From contig NZ_LAXJ01000016.1 of NCBI RefSeq assembly GCF_001441615.1, forward strand, positions 124,001 to 188,000: a stretch of DNA of 64,000 bases. The letters are read 5' to 3'. Positions within the stretch are counted from its first letter, which is position 1, and each line of letters starts with the position of its first letter. Below the pieces are notes generated by a model. It was not told the origin of the DNA, did no database searches, and saw only the letters and a list, made by a program, of their open reading frames with translations. This DNA comes from Roseovarius atlanticus. Its GTDB lineage: Bacteria > Pseudomonadota > Alphaproteobacteria > Rhodobacterales > Rhodobacteraceae. Made by a program: the position numbers and the translations under genes. Positions 36,499 to 45,480 of this stretch are shown piece by piece.

Positions 36499-37866
36499 CT
36501 AAATCTGGGCTTTGGTCCAGAGGTCCATAATGGCCGACCAGTTCAGCCAGAAGCATATCGCGCCGATCAATAGTCCAAGAACTGCGAAAAAAATGTCGTG
36601 CTGCGGATCCCACGCGTGCATGCGCCGCGCAAGCCAGACCACGACCGGATAGATCGCTATCATCGCCGCTCCCTGTCCTAGCAATGCTCCTAGGAGCCCA
36701 GCATGTTCGAGCCCTATGATCAGACCTGCAACCATGAACGCAGCTTTTGCCAGAGCGAGTACAAAAAATCGGCGAGTGTCGCCCGCCGCGACTGCCGCCT
36801 GGTCATAAGTCAGGATGATGATGTGCGGGATGTGCATGATCGACAGAACGGTCACGATCGCTCCGGCATCGTAGTAGCGCGGATCATACAGCAAGGTCAC
36901 CAGCCAGACACCGGTGGCAGAAAAAGCGACCACGAGGACCATAAGCACACCGGTCATGGCCATTCGCATCCTCCTTAGCGCCAAAAAATTTTCAACCGAT
37001 ACTTGCGGCGGCTTCTCTCGATAAATCGGGATCAAGATGCGGTTGTTTACTGCGTGACCTAGAAGCATCGGTACGGATGCGAGAAAGAAGCCGATATTGT
37101 AGACGCCGAACTGCTCGAGGCTGAGGTACTTGCCTAGGATCAGCTTGTCGCTTTGCGACAGAACAAAACCGCACACAGTGGCGAGAAAAATCCATTTGCC
37201 AAAATGGATCAGCTCATGAACAGCCGCACGCTCCAGATGAAGCCTGTTTTTCGGCCCTTTCAGATAGAATTGGTACAAGAGAACGCTGAAGAAGGCCGCG
37301 ACCACATTGCCGACAACAAGGGCCCAGACCGACCTCAGCCACCATGCCAAAAGGATGCTGATTAAGACAGAGATCAATTGGCTCGAAAGATCCAGCACTG
37401 TGATCCTCCCGAACTGCAAGTGCCGCTGCGACGTTTCCAATCGGGTTGTCCGGAAGCCATTTATGAAAAGTGTGAAGGCGGCCACAGGAAGAAGGGCGGC
37501 CAGATCCGGCTCTCCGTAGAGAGCTGCCACAGGCCATGCAAGAGCACTAGCCGTTAGCCAGAGACAAAAACCGCGGAAGATCTGGATCGTCCAAGCTGTG
37601 TTCAAAAAATCCTGATCGTCTCCTCGACGCGACTGCATGATCGCCGGGCTAATCCCCACATCGGAGAATTGGCCAAGCCCGATAATGACGACCATGACCA
37701 GCGCCATGAGACCGAACGCTTCGGGAAAAAGCAAGCGGGTGAGAATGAGGTTGCTTGCGAGCCGTATGATCTGGCTTGCGGCGAAACTTGTCGCAGTAAG
37801 AGCCAGCGATCGGGCGGCGCGCGCCTCCAGACCGCTACCACGAGAAAACTTGGACAGAATGCCCAT
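36499..37866 (-). CDS. Polysaccharide flippase (Wzx/MOP family)
   Basis: A 455-residue membrane protein with about 12 spans that moves lipid-linked repeats across the inner membrane. Its opening, LALTATSFAASQIIRLASNL and LTRLLFPEAFGLMAL, is characteristic of lipopolysaccharide flippases, as is SDKLILGKYLSLEQFGVYNIG in the middle. It pairs functionally with the ExoY-like initiator and the glycosyltransferases around it; the partner Wzy polymerase was not found in the window. Base composition is low-GC compared with the backbone. Confidence 0.9.
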   Translation of the reverse strand: MGILSKFSRGSGLEARAARSLALTATSFAASQIIRLASNLILTRLLFPEAFGLMALVMVVIIGLGQFSDVGISPAIMQSRRGDDQDFLNTAWTIQIFRGFCLWLTASALAWPVAALYGEPDLAALLPVAAFTLFINGFRTTRLETSQRHLQFGRITVLDLSSQLISVLISILLAWWLRSVWALVVGNVVAAFFSVLLYQFYLKGPKNRLHLERAAVHELIHFGKWIFLATVCGFVLSQSDKLILGKYLSLEQFGVYNIGFFLASVPMLLGHAVNNRILIPIYREKPPQVSVENFLALRRMRMAMTGVLMVLVVAFSATGVWLVTLLYDPRYYDAGAIVTVLSIMHIPHIIILTYDQAAVAAGDTRRFFVLALAKAAFMVAGLIIGLEHAGLLGALLGQGAAMIAIYPVVVWLARRMHAWDPQHDIFFAVLGLLIGAICFWLNWSAIMDLWTKAQI

Positions 37867-38105
37867 TTATGCCTTGTAGCGCTCCGCAGGGTAGCGAAGT
37901 CTAAAAGGGCAATGAGTCATTCAATTTATCCATTATCAAACTGCAATTCAGCTTTGGCTGTCTATCAAGAATCCTAAGTGCAAAGCAAGTTTCTTTACAC
38001 GGTAGCCGCAACGCCTACGCACCGATCTCTACCGCAGGCCAGTCATCGTTATGTAGAAGTACGGTCGCAATTCGACAGCGAGCAATCTCAAACCGCTTAG
38101 AAGTC

Positions 38106-39308
38106 TTAGCTTTTCCAAATCTCTTTCATCAAAAGCTTAGCCCCTTGCTCTGAGGAAAAACGCTCTTCAACAGTTTTGCGCCCTGCGGCGCTCAGCCGCT
38201 GCAACGATGCCGGATCTCTTGCCAACCGTAACATGGCCCCTGCAATCGCTTCCGGATCCCGTGGGGGAACCAGAATACCGTCCACATCATTCTCAATCAG
38301 TTCTCGCACGCCTCCCGCCGCCGTGCCTATGGTGGGCGTCCCGCAACTCATCGCTTCCATGTAGGCCACGCCCAGAGGTTCGGCCCAACTGGCAAGAACA
38401 AAGAGATGCGACTTGCAGAGACGCCGACGTACGTCTTCAGCATCAATTGCCCCAAGCAGGATCACGTGGTCGCCGAGGTTGAGTTTGTTAATCTCACGTT
38501 CTAAAACTTTCCGAAACCCGGATCCACCGTCGTCGTCCTCTCCGGCAATCTCCAAATGCACGTCGACACCTTGATCACGCATAATGGCAACGGCATTGAT
38601 CAAATCCTGATGGCCCTTGACGACATTCAGCCGCGCGCAGCAGAAAACATAAAGCGGCTCGCTGACCGCCGGAGCCTTATAAGGTGTATCTCGGCGCATA
38701 ACTGCTGTGTCCACGCCCATGGCCTGCACGTGGATGATTTCAGGCATATCCGCCGCCATCTGCCGTCGCATTTCGGCCAGAAGCCCTTGCGTTATAATGG
38801 TCGCGAAGCTGGCCTTTCGCCACTTGAAGCATTGCCCGAGACCGTAGTCCTGCAACGGACCGTGCAAGGTCAGAGAATAATTCAATCCACTGATACGGTT
38901 CGCGGTCGCGGCGATCAACGCCGCACGTCCGCACGAATGCGCATGAACATGGGTTATTCCGTGCCGCTTGCATTCGGCTATCAGACGTTGCGCGGCCGGA
39001 ACGGAAATCAAAAAGTCCCTCAGCACGTTTTTCCCGTCCCTTGATATCTCTGAAGCGATTTCGCGCAGCGGCAATCGCCGAAGGGCGGTGATGAGCTTAG
39101 CAATCGACCGACTTGCCAGATACGTAGTACGATCAATGGCATCGTGCGACCATTCGTGGCAAATTAACCCTTGCGGTGGCGGCTTGGTCGAAAAGATGTG
39201 CACGTCAACACCAAGTTTTTCCAGATGCTCGATTTCCCGCCAAAAGAAAATGTGCGTTTGACCCGGGAACTGTGGGACCAGGTATCCCAATTTCTTTGAC
39301 TGCGACAT
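38106..39308 (-). CDS. Family 4 glycosyltransferase
   Basis: A 400-residue GT-B retaining enzyme. N-terminal half has LGYLVPQFPGQTHIFFWREI and HVHAHSCGRAA. The donor half contains FCCARLNVVKGHQDLINAV and the EX7E motif in AEPLGVAYMEAMSCG. It closely resembles colanic-acid type transferases. Neighbour of the flippase gene on one side and the IS481 element on the other. Sugar donor cannot be assigned. Confidence 0.9.
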   Translation of the reverse strand: MSQSKKLGYLVPQFPGQTHIFFWREIEHLEKLGVDVHIFSTKPPPQGLICHEWSHDAIDRTTYLASRSIAKLITALRRLPLREIASEISRDGKNVLRDFLISVPAAQRLIAECKRHGITHVHAHSCGRAALIAATANRISGLNYSLTLHGPLQDYGLGQCFKWRKASFATIITQGLLAEMRRQMAADMPEIIHVQAMGVDTAVMRRDTPYKAPAVSEPLYVFCCARLNVVKGHQDLINAVAIMRDQGVDVHLEIAGEDDDGGSGFRKVLEREINKLNLGDHVILLGAIDAEDVRRRLCKSHLFVLASWAEPLGVAYMEAMSCGTPTIGTAAGGVRELIENDVDGILVPPRDPEAIAGAMLRLARDPASLQRLSAAGRKTVEERFSSEQGAKLLMKEIWKS

Positions 39309-39438
39309 AAACTAATCTCGGCTACTAAAATCTGTGGACCCGCTACGAATTTGTTCGTTTCGGTAGTAGGATCACACGTGAGACACAGGGTTTCTTGATG
39401 TCCAAAGCGTGTCAAGTAAATTGCCGCAGGTTGCCGCG

Positions 39439-39444
39439 ACTAGA
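39439..39444. repeat. Target site duplication, left of IS481 element
   Basis: ACTAGA, directly abutting the left terminal repeat; matches the NCTAGN target known for IS481. It contains the TAG stop codon used by the transposase. Confidence 0.85.
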
Positions 39445-40384
39445 TGTGACTTCTCATAAGGTTGTTCAGAGCCATTGTCGGAGTTTGGCCATTGAGGGCT
39501 GAGTGTGGTCTTCGAAGGTTGAACCAGTCAAGCCATCGCTGCAGGTCAGAGTTGCGTGCAGCGGAGGAGGCGTAGGTCGTTCCGTAGGCCCAGTCGCGGA
39601 TGAGGGTCTGGATGAAGCGCTCTGCCTTGCCGTTGGTTTTGGGCGTGTAGGGCCGGGTCCGGATGTGACGGATGGTGTGTGCGTCGAGGACCTGGCGGAA
39701 GAGGCGCGACCGGTAGCATGACCCGTTGTCGGTCATCACCCGTTCGATCCTGATGCCGCGCGCGGCGAACCAGGCCCGCGCGCGGCCCAAAAAGGCGGTG
39801 GCGCTCTCCTTGCGCTCGTCGGGCAGGACCTCGACATAGGCCAGCCGGGTCGCGTCATCGACGGCGACATGGACAAAGTCCCAGCCGGCGCCGCGGCTTG
39901 ATCCTTTCGTCCGTGACCCCGTGACGCGATGACCCGGCCGGTCGAAGCGGCCCAGCCTCTTGATGTCGATATGGATCAGTTCGCCCGGCCTCTCCCGCTG
40001 ATAGCGCCGGACGGGTGGCGGCGGATCGAGTGCCGCACGTCGTCCGACACCATGACGGGCCAGCCACCGCGCGACGGTCGAGCGGGCCAGACCGAGGCGC
40101 TCGGCGATGACCGCCGCCGTCATGCGGAAGCGGCGGCGCAGATCGAGGATCAGAGCGATCCGGGCCTCACCGAGACGCCTTGGGCGCCGAACGGGCGCGC
40201 TTGCGCCATTGCCGAGCGCGCCATGACCGCCCTCCCGGTATCGTCGGAGCCATTCGTGGATCGTGCGCACCGACACGCCGAACTCCTCGGCAATCTGTCG
40301 GGCGGGCCGACCTGCGGCACGGCGGGCCACGATAAGCTCTCGACTATGAACAGTGAGACGTGCACCTTGATGTGGGTTGTTCAT
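39440..40384 (-). CDS. IS481-family transposase
   Basis: A 314-residue DDE transposase. The N-terminal part has two helix-turn-helix units (RQIAEEFGVSVRTIHEWLRR and AERLGLARSTVARWLARHG). The rve catalytic core has the three acidic residues in LIHIDIKRLG, VMTDNGSCYRS and NGKAERFIQT. ATG at 40384 is the start of MNNPHQGARLTVHSREL, conserved in the family. The stop codon TAG (39440-39442) is outside the element, provided by the duplicated target. Confidence 0.93.
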   Translation of the reverse strand: MNNPHQGARLTVHSRELIVARRAAGRPARQIAEEFGVSVRTIHEWLRRYREGGHGALGNGASAPVRRPRRLGEARIALILDLRRRFRMTAAVIAERLGLARSTVARWLARHGVGRRAALDPPPPVRRYQRERPGELIHIDIKRLGRFDRPGHRVTGSRTKGSSRGAGWDFVHVAVDDATRLAYVEVLPDERKESATAFLGRARAWFAARGIRIERVMTDNGSCYRSRLFRQVLDAHTIRHIRTRPYTPKTNGKAERFIQTLIRDWAYGTTYASSAARNSDLQRWLDWFNLRRPHSALNGQTPTMALNNLMRSHI

Positions 40385-40461
40385 CCTTCGGGGTCCTCGG
40401 CTGGAGTTTGGCGATTGCAGCCTAACTCCGAACCGGATGAACAACCTACTGAGAGTTCACA
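39445..40461 (-). mobile_element. IS481-family insertion sequence, intact, 1017 bp
   Basis: Terminal inverted repeats of 24 bp at 39445-39468 and 40438-40461 match at 20 of 24 positions and begin TGTGA. ACTAGA direct repeats flank both ends. The transposase is intact, so the element may be active. It is placed at the very 3' end of the glycosyltransferase gene at 40463-41758, whose stop codon lies in the right-hand duplication. Confidence 0.93.
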
Positions 40462-40467
40462 ACTAGA
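40462..40467. repeat. Target site duplication, right of IS481 element
   Basis: ACTAGA, second copy. The TAG stop of the minus-strand glycosyltransferase (40463-40465) is part of it, which suggests the element landed on the natural stop codon. Confidence 0.85.
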
Positions 40468-41758
40468 CCAGTACCGGTTTGTCAGCGCGCCGACCCAGAA
40501 CCCAATCGTAAACCCGCGAAACCTGCTCGGCCTTGGCGGTCCATGTGAAATGGGTCAGTGCTCTTTCCCGCGCTGCTTTCGCTTTGGCAGGTAAAGCCGC
40601 GGGATCCGCGAGGATCGCCCCGAGCCTCTGTCGCAACCCATCGACGATCTCGGCTCTTGACCCGATTGCGATTTTGTAGCCCGTCTCATCACTGACTAGC
40701 TCTCCAGGGCCGGCATAGTCGCATATGACCGGCACCACGCCGAGCGCCATTGCCTCAAGTACGACACCACCGCCGAATTCACGCACAGAGGGAAAGGTCA
40801 GCAGATTGGCACGAGCGGCAACCTGTTGCACCTTGATGTGTTCCAGCCAGCCGTGAAAATTGACACCCGCCTCAATTCCTTCCCGGGCCGCCGTAGCTTT
40901 CAGATCGACGAGCATCGGCCCGTCTCCGACCATGTCGAGCAAAAGTTTCCCCTCCCGCACGAACGGCGCGACCGCATCCAGCAGCATGTCGGGCCCCTTG
41001 TAGGGCACCATGCGACCGATGAAACACGCCCTGAGTGGCTCTTCTAAAACCTGGTCGGTCTTCAGATTGAAACGGGACGGGTCGATCGCGTTCTCTGGCA
41101 GGTAAATGCATTTGTCTTGGTATGCCTTAGGGATCTCGCTGGCGGTGAAGCGCGAGCCTGTCAGAATCGCGGATGTCGCCCGTAGCATGGAGTGACGCCC
41201 CGGCATTGCCTTGTAGGCTCCGCGGACGTAAGACAAGTATTCCCTTTCACGGCGCCGCTCAGCATCGAAACCCTTGGGCCAAGGCACGCCTCCATTGAGC
41301 GGGCCGAGAACAAAGGGAATACCGGCGGCCGCGCATTTGGAGGCCAAGCTGCTGTTGGTTGTGGGACTGAGTGGTGTGATTCGATGGACGATATCGTATT
41401 TTCCCGCACGGATATCCGCACCGAAACGCTGCCAGACAAGGCGCTCGAAATAGGGATAGAAGACCGCGGAGATAGCCGTCACCATAGTCCAGCCCTTACC
41501 GTGTCCCAGGCGAAGAGTCTTGGACATCGCCCACATAGGCCGCGCGAGCGCCTCGCTGTCGATGGCGGTGAATTCCCTACCCTGTGTCCAGCCTGTTCGC
41601 TCGATAGCGTCGCAATTTCGAATTTGGGTAACGAGATGAGCATCAAACTGATCGTGGATCGCCTTGGCGAGTGACCAGCCGACAAGAGGCACGCTGACCC
41701 ATTCTGGGTTCGCCGCTTCGGCTATCAAAAGGACGCGCGGCGGACTTCTATCAACCAT
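40463..41758 (-). CDS. Family 4 glycosyltransferase, 3' end at IS481 insertion
   Basis: A 431-residue GT-B enzyme. The acceptor half includes PLSPTTNSSLASKCAAAGIP and VLGPLNGGVPWPKGF; the donor half has FIGRMVPYKGPDMLLDAV and the EX7E motif EFGGGVVLEAMALG. Length is normal, so the insertion at its stop codon did not shorten it. GAAGG lies 6 nt before ATG 41758. The insertion may separate this gene from a former downstream partner at 39308. Donor sugar unknown. Confidence 0.9.
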   Translation of the reverse strand: MVDRSPPRVLLIAEAANPEWVSVPLVGWSLAKAIHDQFDAHLVTQIRNCDAIERTGWTQGREFTAIDSEALARPMWAMSKTLRLGHGKGWTMVTAISAVFYPYFERLVWQRFGADIRAGKYDIVHRITPLSPTTNSSLASKCAAAGIPFVLGPLNGGVPWPKGFDAERRREREYLSYVRGAYKAMPGRHSMLRATSAILTGSRFTASEIPKAYQDKCIYLPENAIDPSRFNLKTDQVLEEPLRACFIGRMVPYKGPDMLLDAVAPFVREGKLLLDMVGDGPMLVDLKATAAREGIEAGVNFHGWLEHIKVQQVAARANLLTFPSVREFGGGVVLEAMALGVVPVICDYAGPGELVSDETGYKIAIGSRAEIVDGLRQRLGAILADPAALPAKAKAARERALTHFTWTAKAEQVSRVYDWVLGRRADKPVLV

Positions 41759-42143
41759 CTTGTACCTTCAATAAAAATATCGACATCTTTAGCAGTATAC
41801 AGTACGGCTGTCAGCCTAGGACGAAGACGCATCGCGAGGTAAACCTCGGCGCGCGCGACTTCCCCTGAGCCGGTTTTTATACCAATTTCAATCGCCGCGA
41901 AGATTTTTCACGGGCTTTCGGCGGCAAAACCGCCCCGGCGCAACAATGCCGGGGTACGTGGTGGATTGTTGTGCCATAGGGCGGCTCTGACGGTGTTCTT
42001 GGACGATTCCGCCCAATTCCGTTGCCAAGCCTCCCTGAATAATGGCAGCTTACAGTCGATTGAAAGAAGGTTTCGAACGTCGTCTTTTTTAAAGTATTTG
42101 GGTTGCAATGCCGGGACGTGGCGCGATTTCAGAGAAATGTGGA
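41759..42143. other. Divergent intergenic region with inverted repeats, possible IS scar
   Basis: 385 bp between divergent genes. Inverted repeats GGCGG/CCGCC and CCCCGGC/GCCGGGG (about 41920-41955) lie in the middle. The minus-strand frame 41908-42108 ends in an Arg/Pro-rich stretch (NNPPRTPALLRRGG) resembling degraded mobile DNA, but no family can be named. Promoters of both flanking genes should lie here. Confidence 0.45.
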
Positions 42144-43268
42144 ATGAGCAATAGGGTCTGTTTGATGGGATGCGGGTTTGTCGCGGATCTCTACATGCGG
42201 TCCCTCAAGGGCCATCCGGAGATCTCCGTCGCCGGGGTCTACGACAAGAACAAGACCCGGTTGAAGCAATTCTGCGACTACTGGAACGTGCCGGCACAGC
42301 CGTCGTTCGAGGCGTTGCTGGATGCGGCGCCCGGCGCGCTGGTCCTCAACCTCACCAATCCGTCCGCACACTACGAGACAACCCTGGCCTGCCTGGATGC
42401 CGGTCATCCGGTCTATTCGGAGAAGCCGCTGGCGATGAGCGTGGAGGACGCGAAGACCTTACACGCCCGGGCACGGGAAAAGGGACTGATACTCGCCTCG
42501 GCGCCATGCTCCAGCTTGGGCGAGGCGGCGCAGACGCTGGGACATGCGTTGCGTCGGGGAATCGCGGGCACGCCGCGCGTCATCTATGCCGAACTCGACG
42601 ACGGATTCATCCCGCAGGCCGCCTACCGCAAATGGACCTCGGAAAGCGGTGCGCCCTGGCCCTTCGAGGATGAATTTCGCGTGGGATGCACACTTGAACA
42701 TGCAGGGTATTACCTTGGCTGGCTGATCTCGTGGTTCGGGTCTGTGCGCACCGTGGTCTCGGCCTCGGCGGAATGCTATCCCGAGAAAGAAGGCCAAGGG
42801 CCCTTCGCGCCGGACCTGTCTGTGACCACGCTGTTTTTCGAGAACGGACCCGTTGCGCGCCTGACCTGTTCAATCCTAGCGCCACACGATCACACCATCC
42901 GCATCACCGGAGATGCCGGCGTACTGGCCTGCAAGGCGGCTTGGGACAATGCCGCGAAGGTGACGTTCGCTCGGCGAATGACGATCCGGCGGCGGCTGTT
43001 GGAGCATCCTTTTCCCCGCCGTATCCGGTTGCCGCAACCGACCCACCCCAAGGTCACGCGCAAGGGCGCGGCGGCAATGAACTTCATGCTCGGTCCCGTT
43101 GACGCTCTTGCTGCGATCCGCGAGGGGCGCGAGTGTCGGCTCGGCGGGGATTTTGCGCTGCACATGACTGAAGTGACACTCGCGATCCAGTCCGCGGGCG
43201 AGACAAGCGGCGCGCAAAGCATGACCACGCGGTGCGCCCCGATGGAGCCGATGCCATGGGCGATGTGA
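42144..43268 (+). CDS. Gfo/Idh/MocA-family oxidoreductase
   Basis: A 374-residue NAD(P)-dependent sugar oxidoreductase. The Rossmann start is VCLMGCGFVADLYM and the family motif EKP is in YSEKPLAMS. The C-terminal substrate domain includes LEHAGYYLGWLISWFG. Such enzymes oxidise or reduce sugar hydroxyls, commonly on nucleotide sugars. ATG 42144 was chosen because it begins the Rossmann strand. It overlaps the next gene by 13 bp and opens a five-gene plus-strand operon (to 48564). Confidence 0.9.
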   Translation: MSNRVCLMGCGFVADLYMRSLKGHPEISVAGVYDKNKTRLKQFCDYWNVPAQPSFEALLDAAPGALVLNLTNPSAHYETTLACLDAGHPVYSEKPLAMSVEDAKTLHARAREKGLILASAPCSSLGEAAQTLGHALRRGIAGTPRVIYAELDDGFIPQAAYRKWTSESGAPWPFEDEFRVGCTLEHAGYYLGWLISWFGSVRTVVSASAECYPEKEGQGPFAPDLSVTTLFFENGPVARLTCSILAPHDHTIRITGDAGVLACKAAWDNAAKVTFARRMTIRRRLLEHPFPRRIRLPQPTHPKVTRKGAAAMNFMLGPVDALAAIREGRECRLGGDFALHMTEVTLAIQSAGETSGAQSMTTRCAPMEPMPWAM

Positions 43269-44230
43269 CGCGGATACTGATCACCGGGGCAAGTGGCTTC
43301 ATCGGCCAGGCGAGTGTCCGGGCCGCCCGAGCGCGCGGGCTCGAGGTCTTTGCGATCTACCGCAGCACACTGCCCCCCGACTGGGCCGACGATGCAGGGA
43401 TCACGCCGCTTCGGATCGACCTGTCGGATGATACTGCCGGAGCCGCTCTGGTCGATGCGTTGGACCATGTCGACGCAGTAATCCATGCCGCCGCGCATCT
43501 CGGTGGAGATGCTGATGCACATGACCGCGACACCGTGGCCGCGACGCAAACGCTTTTGGCGGTACTATCTGACAAGCCGCTTCGTCTCGTTCATGTCAGT
43601 TCGATCGCCGTCTACGATCCGATGACTCTGGCGGATGGCGACACGGTGACCGAGGAGACTGCGCAGGACAATCCCGAGACCGCGCGCGACGCGTACACCG
43701 CTGGAAAGCTCCGGCAGGAGGAACTGATCATCGCGGCGGGCCAACCGACATGGCTTATGCGGCCCGGCGCGGTCTATGGTCCCGGGCGCACCTTCCATCC
43801 GTTGCTTGGCTTCTGGGTATCAAAGCTCTTCGTCTGTATCGATGGCGGCGGAGAATTGCCGCACACCCATGTCGATCACACGGCCGAGGCTCTGGTCGCA
43901 GCGGCTTGCACGGATCCGGGTGGGGTGCGCGCGCTCAACGTACTGGATGATGATCGCCCGACGCGCATCCGTTTCGTACGAACGCATCGCCGGATTGCCG
44001 GGTGGCCACATCTCGTGCTGCCCCTGCCCTACCGTTTCTGGCTGATGACAGCCCGGCTGCTGCGTCCGTTGGCACCGCGCCTGCCCGGTCTGCTGCAAGA
44101 GCCGATCCTGCGCGCCCGACTCATGCCGTTGCAGTGGCCCAACACGGCGCTGCGCAGCGCACTCGGCGGGAAGGATCAGACCGATTTCGCCGGAATGCTG
44201 CAAGCTTCTATCAGTAAGGCCGAGTCATGA
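43256..44230 (+). CDS. NAD-dependent epimerase/dehydratase
   Basis: A 324-residue extended SDR acting on nucleotide sugars. It has ILITGASGFIGQ, the VSSIAVY block supplying Ser, and Tyr/Lys in YTAGK. MRPGAVYGPG is the conserved substrate loop. GGAG is 8 nt before ATG 43256. It overlaps both neighbours (13 bp and 4 bp). Together with the preceding oxidoreductase it forms a pair that recurs as a single fused protein at 46450. Confidence 0.9.
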   Translation: MGDVTRILITGASGFIGQASVRAARARGLEVFAIYRSTLPPDWADDAGITPLRIDLSDDTAGAALVDALDHVDAVIHAAAHLGGDADAHDRDTVAATQTLLAVLSDKPLRLVHVSSIAVYDPMTLADGDTVTEETAQDNPETARDAYTAGKLRQEELIIAAGQPTWLMRPGAVYGPGRTFHPLLGFWVSKLFVCIDGGGELPHTHVDHTAEALVAAACTDPGGVRALNVLDDDRPTRIRFVRTHRRIAGWPHLVLPLPYRFWLMTARLLRPLAPRLPGLLQEPILRARLMPLQWPNTALRSALGGKDQTDFAGMLQASISKAES

Positions 44231-45480
44231 CTCGTACCAAACTCGCCTATCTGACCGGAGAATACCCGCGCGCGTCGGATACCTTCATCCAACGCGAAAT
44301 CGCGGCACTGCGCGAGCTTGGCCACGACGTTTTGACCTGCTCCGTCCGCACCACAGGCGCGGAACATCTTGTCGGGCCCGAGCAGCGGGACGAACACGCG
44401 CGCACTTTCAAGCTTCTTGAAAGCTGCAAGAAACCGCTGACCGTCTTGCGCGCGCATCTTCACTGGCTGCGGTGGCCCGCCCGGTATCTTTCGGCGCTTG
44501 CACTGGCCTGGCAGGCGGCCCCGGCGGGGCTCAAGGGCCGGACTTACAACCTTATCTACTTCATCGAGGCGGGCGTTCTCGCCCAACATCTGGCGGAGCA
44601 GAACGTTGCGCATCTACACAATCACATTGCCAAGTCCTCCTGCACGGTGGCGATGCTGGCGTCAAAGCTGTCCGGCATCCCCTACAGCTTTGCCATTCAT
44701 GGGCCCGACATCTTTTTCGAGCCGATCCATTGGCGCATCGACAAGAAGGCGGAGCATGCACGCTTTGTTGCCTGTATTTCGGAATTCTGCCGCAGCCAGC
44801 TCATGTGCTTCGCAGACGCGGCCCACTGGACCAAATTCCACATAGTGCATTGCGGCATCGAGCCCGGCCGCTATCGCGCCTCGCCGCACGAAGGGCAAAG
44901 GCTCTTGTTCGTGGGGCGGCTCGCGGGCGTGAAAGGTGTGCCGGTTCTGCTGGAAGCTCTGGCCGGCGTATCCGACCGTCCGGACTGGCATCTGGACCTG
45001 ATCGGAGACGGACCGGAACGCAAAGCCATTGAAGCACGGGCAAGGGCGCTGAACCTGTCGGACCGTGTCACGTTCCACGGCTATCGCAGCCAGGCGGACG
45101 TCGCCGAAGCGCTTGGCCGTACGGACCTGTTCGTCCTGCCCAGCTTTGCCGAGGGTCTTCCGGTCGTCCTTATGGAAGCCCTTGCCGCAGCTGTTCCGGT
45201 CGTCACGACGCGTATCGCTGGCGTGTCCGAACTGGTCGCGGATGGGGAAAGCGGCCTTCTGGTTCCGCCCGGGGATGCCGAGGCGCTGCGCTGGGCCATC
45301 ACGAAACTGCTCGACGACCCGGAGCGCCGCAGGCGGATGGGCGAGGCCGGCCGGGTCAAGGTTGCCGAGGCGTTCGACATCCGAAACGAAGCCGCCTGGC
45401 TCAGCGCCCTGGTCGAGGGCTATGCCGCCGATTCGCCTCCGACAACAAAGCGGCCCGGCGCTGGCGGAGATGCGCCATGA
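44227..45480 (+). CDS. Family 4 glycosyltransferase (colanic-acid type)
   Basis: A 417-residue GT-B enzyme. It begins LAYLTGEYPRASDTFIQREI, the opening typical of WcaL-like transferases, and has HLHNHIAKSSCTVAMLAS, FVGRLAGVKGVPVLLEAL and the EX7E motif EGLPVVLMEALAA. It is overlapped by 4 bp on both sides (ATGA junctions), showing tight coupling. Sugar donor not known. Confidence 0.91.
   Translation: MTRTKLAYLTGEYPRASDTFIQREIAALRELGHDVLTCSVRTTGAEHLVGPEQRDEHARTFKLLESCKKPLTVLRAHLHWLRWPARYLSALALAWQAAPAGLKGRTYNLIYFIEAGVLAQHLAEQNVAHLHNHIAKSSCTVAMLASKLSGIPYSFAIHGPDIFFEPIHWRIDKKAEHARFVACISEFCRSQLMCFADAAHWTKFHIVHCGIEPGRYRASPHEGQRLLFVGRLAGVKGVPVLLEALAGVSDRPDWHLDLIGDGPERKAIEARARALNLSDRVTFHGYRSQADVAEALGRTDLFVLPSFAEGLPVVLMEALAAAVPVVTTRIAGVSELVADGESGLLVPPGDAEALRWAITKLLDDPERRRRMGEAGRVKVAEAFDIRNEAAWLSALVEGYAADSPPTTKRPGAGGDAP

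Noticed and set aside
41933..41954. CCCCGGC/GCCGGGG hairpin as a terminator
   Set aside because: Flanking genes are divergent, so no transcript should end here, and no T-run follows on either strand.
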